Below, in pieces: positions 23,296-29,665 of a DNA stretch of 30,478 bases. The notes beneath the pieces are model-generated. The model worked only from the letters and a program-made list of their open reading frames with translations. It was not told the origin of the DNA and searched no databases. Source of the DNA: CAIOSQ01 sp044359885 (lineage in GTDB: Bacteria; Pseudomonadota; Alphaproteobacteria; CACIAM-22H2); assembly GCA_044359885.1 (NCBI GenBank), contig JBIKLI010000013.1:1-30478 (forward strand), given 5' to 3'. A program made the position numbers and the translations under genes. Position 1 is the stretch's first letter. Every line of letters begins with the position of its first letter.

Positions 23296-24126
23296 TCAGC
23301 CGCGCGGCGGCACCTCGCGCGGCGCCGGGCCGTCATAGTCCGGGATCATGTGCCGCGGGATGGGGCCCTTGTTGCGCAGGTCCGACGCGCGCTCCTCCCA
23401 GGCATGGGCGAGCGTGCCGACGGCGCGCGACAGCACGAACAGGCCGCGGCACAGCGGCGGCGCGAAGCCGAGTTCGGCGAAGATGACGCCGGTGGCGCCG
23501 TCGATGTTGAGCGGCACCAGCTTGCCGCCGCGCCGGGCGGCGATCGCGGCCTCCATCGCCCGGGCGATGCCGGCGAAACGCCCGCCGACGACGCCCTCGG
23601 CGCGGGCGGCGTCGACCAGCGCCAGCAGTCGGGGCGCGCGCGGATCGACAGGATGGAAGCGGTGGCCGAAGCCGGGCAGGTGGGTGACACCCGCCGCGCG
23701 CTGGGCGGCGATCTCCGCGGCCACGGCTTCCTGCAGCGCCGTGCCCGCGTCGCAGCGGGCGGCGACGGACAGATACATGGCGACGCATTGCTCGCCGGCA
23801 CCGCCATGGACGTCGCCCAGCACGTTGATCGCCGAGGCCATGGCGTTGTTGATGCCCACGCCGCAGGTCATCGCCATGCGCGCGATGGCGATCGACGGCG
23901 CCTGGGGCCCATGGTCGACGCCGGCGACCAGCGCCGCCTCCAGCAGCGCCGCAGCGCGCGGATCGGGCAGTTCCCCGCGTGTCATCAGCCAGACCATCTC
24001 CGCGAAGCCGATCCGCCCGATCAGGTCCTGGATCGCATAGCCGCGGAAGCGGATCGTGCCGGGCGACATGTCGATGATCCCGGTCTGCCACCATGTCTGC
24101 GGCGTCTGTGTCGTGCGTTCGGTCAT
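23296..24126 (-). CDS. citryl-CoA lyase / short citrate-synthase-fold protein
   Basis: 276 residues, much shorter than citrate synthase (about 430) but matching stand-alone citryl-CoA lyase-type members of the family, which cleave citryl-CoA or a related acyl-CoA to acetyl-CoA and an oxo-acid. Visible: RGYAIQDLIGRIGFAEMVWLM, VDHGPQAPSIAIARM (equivalent of the first active-site histidine region), LGDVHGGAGEQC (second), PGFGHRFHPVDPRAPRL (third), and the closing NIDGATGVIFAELGF. Start ATG 24126 has GGGAG eight bases upstream; the in-frame ATG at 24141 would have that site inside the coding sequence. Both stop codons at this convergent junction form the palindrome TGATCA with no gap. No citrate lyase or CoA-transferase genes are near, so the substrate is open. 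Confidence 0.85.
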   Translation of the reverse strand: MTERTTQTPQTWWQTGIIDMSPGTIRFRGYAIQDLIGRIGFAEMVWLMTRGELPDPRAAALLEAALVAGVDHGPQAPSIAIARMAMTCGVGINNAMASAINVLGDVHGGAGEQCVAMYLSVAARCDAGTALQEAVAAEIAAQRAAGVTHLPGFGHRFHPVDPRAPRLLALVDAARAEGVVGGRFAGIARAMEAAIAARRGGKLVPLNIDGATGVIFAELGFAPPLCRGLFVLSRAVGTLAHAWEERASDLRNKGPIPRHMIPDYDGPAPREVPPRG

Positions 24127-24158
24127 CGCAGGAACTCCCATCGAGGCCAGGCGCCGGC

Positions 24159-24188
24159 GCTATACCCGAAACGCCGGGACTTTGTCGT
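24159..24188 (-). promoter_or_regulatory. candidate promoter for the citryl-CoA lyase-like gene
   Basis: Read on the minus strand: ACGACA (24188-24183), 18 bases, TATAGC (24164-24159), about 33 bases before the ATG at 24126. It lies in the 100-base divergent gap 24127-24226. Confidence 0.4.
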
Positions 24189-24226
24189 GCCGCGCCCCTG
24201 GACTTGCCGGCAGGCGACGACCCGCC

Positions 24227-24949
24227 ATGTCATGGAGGATGGATCGTGTCGCATCTCTGACCCGTCGCGGATTCGGTGCCGGCCTGCTCGGGGTGGCGCT
24301 TGCCGGCCCCGCGCCTGCGCAGGCGACCGGCACCGACCTGCTCCTGGTCCTTCTCAACGACGGGTCGGGCTCGATCGACAGCGACGAGTACGCCCTGCAG
24401 CGAGAGGGAACCGCAGCGGCGGTCGAGCGGCCTGAAGTCCTGCAGGCGGTGGCCCGCCTGCCGACACGCTCGATCGCGCTTGCCTACGGCGAGTGGGGTT
24501 CGCCCGGAACGGCCCAGCTGATCGTGCCCTGGGTCCGCATCGCCGGGCCGCAGGACGCCGCGGACTTCGCCGACCGGATCGTCGATGCGCCGCGCCCGCC
24601 GCAGACCTGGAACGCGATCGGGGACGCGCTGGCGACGGCGACGGACTGGATCCGCACCGCCCCGTTCCAGGCGCCGCGCGCGACCATCGACATCGCGGGC
24701 GACGGTCCGGACATGCGCAGCACGATCCCGGCGCCGGTCGCCCGCGACCGCGCGGTGCTGGCCGGCATAACGATCAACGCGCTCGCCATCCAGGCCGAGG
24801 GCTCGTCCGCCTTCATGGGCGCGCGCAACCTGCGGGCCCATTACGAGGACAACGTCATCGGCGGTCCCGGCGCCTTCGTGATGACCGCGCGCGACCGGGT
24901 GGATTTCGCGCACGCGATCTTCAACAAGCTGGTGCGCGAACTGGCCTGA
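24227..24949 (+). CDS. DUF1194 (VWA-like) exported protein with Tat-type signal
   Basis: 240 residues of the DUF1194 family, proteins with a von Willebrand A-like fold found in alphaproteobacteria; molecular role unknown. The N-terminus has a twin-arginine signal: SLTRRGFGAGLLGVALAG (R13-R14), with likely cleavage after APAQA (about residue 33). The fold opens with LLLVLLNDGSGSID, whose D45-x-S47-x-S49 is a MIDAS-like metal site. Other recognisable parts: ALAYGEWG, TWNAIGDALATA, ATIDIAGDGPDM, INALAI, YEDNVIGGPGAFV and the C-terminal FAHAIFNKLVREL. Export by Tat fits a fold that takes up its metal before secretion (inference). Start: ATG 24227 is used; ATG 24239 is in frame but sits directly on GGAGG, which is too close. 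Possibly first gene of a plus-strand run. Confidence 0.87.
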   Translation: MSWRMDRVASLTRRGFGAGLLGVALAGPAPAQATGTDLLLVLLNDGSGSIDSDEYALQREGTAAAVERPEVLQAVARLPTRSIALAYGEWGSPGTAQLIVPWVRIAGPQDAADFADRIVDAPRPPQTWNAIGDALATATDWIRTAPFQAPRATIDIAGDGPDMRSTIPAPVARDRAVLAGITINALAIQAEGSSAFMGARNLRAHYEDNVIGGPGAFVMTARDRVDFAHAIFNKLVRELA

Positions 24950-25043
24950 CGGCGGTCCGTCGCGCCGTCGCCACGCGGGCGGCGCGCGTGTATGGTCTCG
25001 CCGGTCCGCGGTGCGATCCGGCGCCGCGGCGGGAACGGGACCG

Positions 25044-25880
25044 ATGGACGCGATTCTCGTCGCCGCGGCGCTGCTCAGCGCCCTTCTGCACGCGGGCTGG
25101 AACGCAGCGATCCGCGCGACCGCGCGGCCGGCAGAAGCGCTGGCAGGGCAGACGATCGCATCCGGGTTCCTGGCCCTGCCGATCCTGGCCTGGACCGGGC
25201 TGCCGGATCCGGCCGTCCTGAAATGGGTCGCGCTGGCGGCGGCGATCAACGCGATCAACGTCGCGACGATGCTCAAGGCCTACGAGGTCGCCGGCTATGG
25301 CGTCGTCTATCCGGTGGGCCGGGCGGTCTCCGTGCTCATGGTGCTGCCGATGGCCGCGCTGTTCCTGGGCGAGCGCATCGGACCCGCGGCGATCGTGGGC
25401 GTGGCGATGATCGCGCTGTCGCTGGGGCTGCTCGCCGCCGGCGCGCGCGGGGAGAAGGGTTTCCCCCTGCGGGGACTGGCCTGGACGGTGGCGAACGGGA
25501 CCTGCATCGCCCTCTACGTCATGTGCGACGCCCAGGGCGTGCGGCTTTCGGAGTCCGCGCTCGCCTATGGTTGCGTCGCCTCGATCGCGAACGGGGCGAT
25601 GATCGCGTGGCGGCATCGCCGGCTCGGATCGCCGTGGCAGCTGATGACCAGCTTTCCACGGGTGACCGTCGGCGCCGCCTTCGCCGCGATGGCGTCCTAT
25701 CTGCTCATTCTCTGGGTCTGGGACCACGGGCCGATCGCGCCGGGCGCTGCGCTTCGCGACACCAGCGCCGTCTTCGCCCTGCTGATCGCGATCTTCTGGC
25801 TGAAGGAACCGTTCGACCGCCTGCGGATCGTCGCGGTCATCCTCGCCGGCGCCGCCGTGCCGCTGCTTCGTTTCGCCTGA
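25044..25880 (+). CDS. EamA/DMT family transporter
   Basis: 278 residues, ten predicted membrane helices in two EamA halves. Typical DMT elements: HAGWNAAIRATARPA just after helix 1, AYEVAGYGVVYPVGRAVSVLMV (end of the first half, helices 3-4), ALFLGERIGPAAIVGVAMIALSLGLL, and in the second half DTSAVFALLIAIFWLKEPFDRLRIVAVILAG. Members export or import metabolites such as amino acids, purines or sugars; the substrate is not predictable here. Start ATG 25044 has a purine-rich GCGGGAACGGGA upstream, and the frame to 25011 adds a non-conserved leader. It is 94 bases after the DUF1194 gene and 48 bases before the M81 peptidase gene, so co-transcription with the latter is plausible. Confidence 0.88.
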   Translation: MDAILVAAALLSALLHAGWNAAIRATARPAEALAGQTIASGFLALPILAWTGLPDPAVLKWVALAAAINAINVATMLKAYEVAGYGVVYPVGRAVSVLMVLPMAALFLGERIGPAAIVGVAMIALSLGLLAAGARGEKGFPLRGLAWTVANGTCIALYVMCDAQGVRLSESALAYGCVASIANGAMIAWRHRRLGSPWQLMTSFPRVTVGAAFAAMASYLLILWVWDHGPIAPGAALRDTSAVFALLIAIFWLKEPFDRLRIVAVILAGAAVPLLRFA

Positions 25881-25928
25881 CCATCGACGCGGCCGCGCGG
25901 CGCGCCTAACCTGGACGGGAACGGAGAG

Positions 25929-27428
25929 ATGGAGCCGCGACCGCGCATGCCGACCAAGATCTTCACCGCCTGCCTCGGAACCGAAACGAATTCCTTCTCG
26001 CCCATCCCCACCGGGATGGACCTGTTCCGGCGCACCATGCTCGTGCGCGGCGGCCAGCACGGCGAGAAGCCCAACCTCTTCGCCCTGCCGCTCGTCGTGT
26101 GGCGCGAGCGGGCCCGCGCGCTGGGCTGGGAGGTCGCCGAAGGCCTCGCCGCCTTCGCGATGCCCGCCGGCGACACGGTCCGCCCCGCCTACGAGGCGCT
26201 GCGCGACGAGATCCTGACCGACCTGCGTGCGGCCTTGCCGGTCGATGCGGTGATGGTGAACCTGCACGGGGCGATGATCGCCGACGGCTATCCCGATGCC
26301 GAGGGCGATCTGCTGGCCCATATCCGCGCCCTGGTCGGACCCGGCGTGCCCGTCGCGGCCGAACTCGATCTGCATTGCCATCTGACCGAGCTCAAGGTCG
26401 CCTCGGCGGACGCGATCGTGATCTACAAGGAATACCCGCATGTCGACGTGACCGAGCGCGCCGACGAGCTGTTCGCCATCGTCGCCGGCATGCTCGCCGG
26501 GCGCCTCAGGCCGCGCATGGCGATGCACGATTGCCGGATCCTCGGGATCTTCCCGACCACGCGCCAGCCGGTGCGCGGCTTCGTCGATCGCATGCATGCC
26601 CTGGAGGGCAAAGACGGGATCCTGTCGGTCTCGCTGGCGCACGGATTCCCGTGGGGCGACACGCCCGAGGTCGGCATGCGCGTGCTGGTCGTCGCCGATG
26701 GCGACGCCGCCAGGGCGCAGGCGCTCGCGACGCGGCTCGGCCGCGAACTCTGGGACCTGCGCGGCGATCTCGCGCCGCCGTTCCTCGGCATCGAGGACGC
26801 GATCGGCCGCGTGGTCGGGCATAACGGCGAAAAGCCGCTGGTCCTCGCCGACACCGCCGACAATCCGGGCATCGGCGCCGCCGGCGATTCGACCTTCCTG
26901 CTGCGCCGCCTGATCGAGCGCAAGGTCGGCGGCGTCGCCATCGCGCCGTTCTGGGATCCTCAGGCGACGCTGTCCGCGTTCGAGGCAGGGCTCGGCGCGC
27001 GCCTTTCGTTGCGGATCGGCGGGAAGCTCGGACCGGCCTCCGGCGATCCGGTCGACGTGCGGGCGACCGTGCGGGGCCTGGCCGAAGGCGCGCATCAGCG
27101 CTTCGGCAAGGCCGCGCCGCCGATGGGGAACATGGCTTGGCTGCGGATCGGCGACGACGACGCCGAGGCCATCGACGTCGTCGTCAACGATCACCGTACC
27201 CAGGGATTCTCGCCGGAATGCTTCACCGCCGCCGGTCTCGACATCGCGCGTCTGCGCGGGCTGATCGTCAAGTCGACGCAGCATTTCCACGCGGGCTTCC
27301 TGCCGGTCGCCGACGATATCCTCTACGTCGCGGCGCCGGGATGCGGATCGATGGACATGCGCAGCCTGCCGCTCGCGCGCGTGACCCGCGCGCTGTGGCC
27401 GCGGGTCGCCGACCCGCACGCCGCCTGA
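25929..27428 (+). CDS. M81 family metallopeptidase (MlrC-like)
   Basis: 499 residues, the normal size for MlrC/DUF1485 proteins. The family is named for microcystinase C, which hydrolyses linearised microcystin fragments, but most members occur in non-cyanotoxin degraders and probably cleave other small peptides or amides. Visible: GTETNSFSP (N-terminal signature, about 17-25), VDAVMVNLHGAM, VAAELDLHCHLT (metal-site histidines), KEYPHVDVTERA, SLAHGFPWGDTPEVG, the DTADNPGIGAAGDSTFLLR glycine-rich loop, then the C-terminal MlrC_C domain ending VKSTQHFHAGFLPVAD. No signal peptide, so cytosolic. Start ATG 25929 follows GGAGAG closely; ATG 25947 (MPTKIF) is an alternative. The methyltransferase gene starts 10 bases after its stop. 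Confidence 0.92.
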   Translation: MEPRPRMPTKIFTACLGTETNSFSPIPTGMDLFRRTMLVRGGQHGEKPNLFALPLVVWRERARALGWEVAEGLAAFAMPAGDTVRPAYEALRDEILTDLRAALPVDAVMVNLHGAMIADGYPDAEGDLLAHIRALVGPGVPVAAELDLHCHLTELKVASADAIVIYKEYPHVDVTERADELFAIVAGMLAGRLRPRMAMHDCRILGIFPTTRQPVRGFVDRMHALEGKDGILSVSLAHGFPWGDTPEVGMRVLVVADGDAARAQALATRLGRELWDLRGDLAPPFLGIEDAIGRVVGHNGEKPLVLADTADNPGIGAAGDSTFLLRRLIERKVGGVAIAPFWDPQATLSAFEAGLGARLSLRIGGKLGPASGDPVDVRATVRGLAEGAHQRFGKAAPPMGNMAWLRIGDDDAEAIDVVVNDHRTQGFSPECFTAAGLDIARLRGLIVKSTQHFHAGFLPVADDILYVAAPGCGSMDMRSLPLARVTRALWPRVADPHAA

Positions 27429-27438
27429 CGGCTCGGGC

Positions 27439-28188
27439 ATGGAAGCCGAGGAATATCTCCGTCTCGACGAAACCGAGGCCGGGCATTGGTGGTTCGCGGC
27501 CGTGCATGCCCATGTGCTCGCTGCGCTTCGCGCCGCGCCCGGACCGGCTGCGGCCCCCATCCTCGACGCGGGCTGCGGCACGGGCGGTCTGCTGACCCGG
27601 CTGCAGGCGGCCTTCCCCGGCCGGCCCCTGGCTGGAATCGACATCGCCTCCGCGGCGCTGGCGCTTGCCCGCGCCAAGACCCGCGCCGGTCTGGTGCAGG
27701 GCTCGGTCTGCCACCTGCCCTTCGCCGCCGGCCGTTTCGGCGCGGTGGTCTCGATCGACGTCCTGTGCCACCGCGCGGTCGACCCCGCGGTGGCGCTCGC
27801 CGAGTTCCACCGGGTGCTGGCTCCGGGCGGCAGCCTGCTGATAAACATGCCGGCGCATCGCTGGTTGCGTTCGACGCATGACGAGCGCGTCCATACCCGC
27901 GACCGCTACGCGATGAGGGAGATCCGCGACATGCTCGCCGCCGCCGGGTTCGCCCCGGTCGAGGCCCATCACTGGAACAGCCTGCCTTTCCCCGCGCTGC
28001 TGCTGCAGCGCAAGGTGCTGGCGCCGCTGTCCCGGGGGCCGCAGCGTTCCGACGTGGCGCCCATGCCGGTGCCGGTCGACCGCTGCCTGCGCGCGGCGAT
28101 GGCCGTGGAGCGCGCGCTGCTGCGGGCGGGGCTGCGGCTGCCGTTCGGCGGATCGATCTTCGCCGTGGCGCGCAGGTCGCGGACATGA
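27439..28188 (+). CDS. class I SAM-dependent methyltransferase
   Basis: 249 residues. Rossmann-type methyltransferase with motif I ILDAGCGTGGLL (41-52), motif II acidic end LAGIDIASAAL, LPFAAGRFGAVVSIDVLCH (motif IV region) and HRVLAPGGSLLINMPAH (motif VI). The N-terminus EEYLRLDETEAGHWWF is typical of methyltransferases that lie beside GT2 glycosyltransferases and act on glycan-lipid or sugar substrates. The C-terminal 60 residues are basic and amphipathic (LLLQRKVLAPL ... RAAMAVERALLRAGL), perhaps for membrane contact. It overlaps the GT2 gene by 4 bases (ATGA), so the two are translationally coupled. Actual methyl acceptor unknown. Confidence 0.9.
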   Translation: MEAEEYLRLDETEAGHWWFAAVHAHVLAALRAAPGPAAAPILDAGCGTGGLLTRLQAAFPGRPLAGIDIASAALALARAKTRAGLVQGSVCHLPFAAGRFGAVVSIDVLCHRAVDPAVALAEFHRVLAPGGSLLINMPAHRWLRSTHDERVHTRDRYAMREIRDMLAAAGFAPVEAHHWNSLPFPALLLQRKVLAPLSRGPQRSDVAPMPVPVDRCLRAAMAVERALLRAGLRLPFGGSIFAVARRSRT

Positions 28189-29156
28189 CCGGCAGCGTCC
28201 CGTCGCCTGAATTGTCGGTTGTCGTGCCGGTCTATCGCGGCGCGGCGACCGTCGGCCGCCTGGTCGAGGCGCTGGCCGGCCTGAGCGCGGCGTTGCCCGG
28301 CGGCCTGGAGATCGTCCTGGTGGACGACGGCAGCCCCGACGAGTCCGCTTCCGTGTGCCGGCGTCTGGTCGACGCGGCCGCCGGCGTGCCGGTCGTGCTG
28401 GTCGAGCATGCGCGCAACTACGGCGAGCACAACGCGGTGATGACGGGGCTGCGCCACGCCCGCGGCCGCCATATCGTCACCATGGACGACGATCTGCAGA
28501 ACCCGCCCGAAGAGGTGCTGCGCCTGCTCGCCCATTGCCGCGACAACGAACTCGACGTCGTCTACACGCGCTATGCGCGCAAGGAGCACGCGTGGTGGCG
28601 CAATCTCGGCAGCCGCTTCGCCAATCAGGTCGCGGACTGGCTGCTCGACAAGCCGCCCGGGCTCTACCTCTCCAGCTTCCGCTGCATGAACGCGATGGTC
28701 GCCGCGGCGGTCGCGCGCTACACCGGACCCTATCCCTATGTGGACGGCCTGATCATGCAGGCGACGCAGCGGATCGGCTCGATCGAGGTGCGCCACCTGC
28801 CGCGTGCCGAGGGTCGCAGCAACTACACGCTGCGCCGGCTGGCGCGGCTCTGGCTCAATCTGGCGACCAGCTTCTCGCTGCTGCCGTTGCGCCTGGGGAT
28901 CCTGGCCGGCGCGGTGATCGGCGGGCTCGGCTTCCTTGGCGCCGCCTATGTCGTGTTCGAGGCGCTGACGGGAGCGACGCCCAGCGGCTGGGCCTCGATC
29001 ATGGTCGTCATGCTGCTGATGGGCGGCGCGCAGTTCATGCTGCTGGGCATCCTCGGCGAGTATGTCGGCCGCACGCTGCTGACGGCGGGGGGCAAGCCTC
29101 AGGCGGTGGTGCGCCAGGTGCATGGCCGCGACGGCGGCAGGGAACGCGCGCCGTGA
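28185..29156 (+). CDS. family 2 glycosyltransferase, polyprenyl-phosphate type (GtrB/ArnC/DPM1-like)
   Basis: 323 residues. GT-A catalytic domain at the N-terminus: LSVVVPVYRGAATVGRLVEA (10-29), IVLVDDGSPDES (43-54), the metal/nucleotide DDD at 101-103 in MDDDLQNPPEE, and YTRYARKEHAWWRNLGSRF. Two C-terminal membrane helices follow (about 234-258 and 266-290; GILAGAVIGGLGFLGAAYVVF, IMVVMLLMGGAQFMLLGILG), ending GEYVGRTLL. This layout is that of enzymes that move a sugar from a nucleotide donor to undecaprenyl phosphate on the cytoplasmic face. The stop is overlapped by the GTG start of a small four-helix transporter gene, as in systems that glycosylate LPS or lipid A. Donor sugar unknown. Confidence 0.92.
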   Translation: MTGSVPSPELSVVVPVYRGAATVGRLVEALAGLSAALPGGLEIVLVDDGSPDESASVCRRLVDAAAGVPVVLVEHARNYGEHNAVMTGLRHARGRHIVTMDDDLQNPPEEVLRLLAHCRDNELDVVYTRYARKEHAWWRNLGSRFANQVADWLLDKPPGLYLSSFRCMNAMVAAAVARYTGPYPYVDGLIMQATQRIGSIEVRHLPRAEGRSNYTLRRLARLWLNLATSFSLLPLRLGILAGAVIGGLGFLGAAYVVFEALTGATPSGWASIMVVMLLMGGAQFMLLGILGEYVGRTLLTAGGKPQAVVRQVHGRDGGRERAP

Positions 29157-29500
29157 TCCACCACTGGGCCGCGCTGCTCGCCGCGATCTGCATCTCGGTC
29201 ACGGGCCAGTTGCTGCTCAAGGCCGGTGCGGTCGGCGAGCGCGGCGTGATCGAGCAGGTGCTGCGCTGGCAGACACTGGCGGGTCTCGTCTGCTATGGCG
29301 CCGGCGCGTTCTTCTACATCCTGGCGATCCGGCGCATCCCGATCTCTGTGGCGATGCCGATGGTCGCGCTGTCCTACGCGGCGATCGCGGTTCTGGGCCA
29401 CATGATCTGGAACGAACCGCTGACGCCGCTGCACGTCGCCGGCATCGCCCTGGTTTGCGCCGGCGTCGTCGTCCTGGCCTACGCGGCCGCCGGCGGCTGA
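29153..29500 (+). CDS. small EamA/SMR-type transporter, ArnE-like (putative lipid-linked sugar flippase)
   Basis: 115 residues, four hydrophobic helices (about 3-23, 42-62, 69-89, 94-112). The first helix contains SVTGQLLLKAGA, the conserved Gln/Lys motif of ArnE/ArnF and related half-size EamA proteins; GAFFYILAIRRIPISVAMP and LGHMIWNEPLTPLHVAGIALV match the rest of that fold. It starts with GTG at 29153 inside the GT2 stop (GTGA, 4-base overlap), the start being fixed by the first helix. Such proteins work as dimers; ArnE/F flip undecaprenyl-phosphate-aminoarabinose. With the adjacent GT2, the simplest reading is a flippase for a lipid-linked sugar (inference). A multidrug SMR pump is less likely, since the glutamate of EmrE helix 1 is absent. 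Confidence 0.85.
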   Translation: MIHHWAALLAAICISVTGQLLLKAGAVGERGVIEQVLRWQTLAGLVCYGAGAFFYILAIRRIPISVAMPMVALSYAAIAVLGHMIWNEPLTPLHVAGIALVCAGVVVLAYAAAGG

Positions 29501-29525
29501 CGCGGCGGCTGCCTGGGACAGGCCG

Positions 29526-29639
29526 TCAGGCGACCGCCGCGGCGAAGCTCGCGAACAGATCGCCCGGCAGGCTGCGCTGCAGACGCTGCAGTTGGCTCGC
29601 GAGTCGTCCGGTTTTCGTGGCGCGCGATCTGTCCGGCAT
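29526..29639 (-). CDS. possible small protein of 37 residues
   Basis: ATG at 29639 has a good Shine-Dalgarno GGAG eight bases upstream. The product begins MPDRSRATKTG and continues with the amphipathic helix-like stretch RLASQLQRLQRSLPG, ending FASFAAAVA. It lies in the 165-base gap between the small transporter gene and the transposase remnant, convergent to the former. I do not recognise it. It could be a genuine small protein, the tail of a gene interrupted by the insertion sequence, or chance in GC-rich DNA. Confidence 0.28.
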   Translation of the reverse strand: MPDRSRATKTGRLASQLQRLQRSLPGDLFASFAAAVA

Positions 29640-29644
29640 TGGAA

Positions 29645-29663
29645 CCGCTCCAAAGGGGAGCGG
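29645..29663 (+). promoter_or_regulatory. hairpin over the ribosome binding site of the transposase gene
   Basis: CCGCTCC (29645-29651) pairs with GGAGCGG (29657-29663) across a five-base loop, right before the ATG at 29666. The likely Shine-Dalgarno GGGGAG (29655-29660) is partly inside the stem. Such structures keep transposase translation low when transcription enters from outside. Confidence 0.4.
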
Positions 29664-29665
29664 AG

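Noticed and set aside
24921..27848. 975-codon open frame on the minus strand across the EamA, M81 and methyltransferase genes
   Set aside because: It is antisense to three genes with clear family motifs. Its product is Arg/His/Gly/Gln-rich without domains, as expected for the complement of GC-rich coding sequence.
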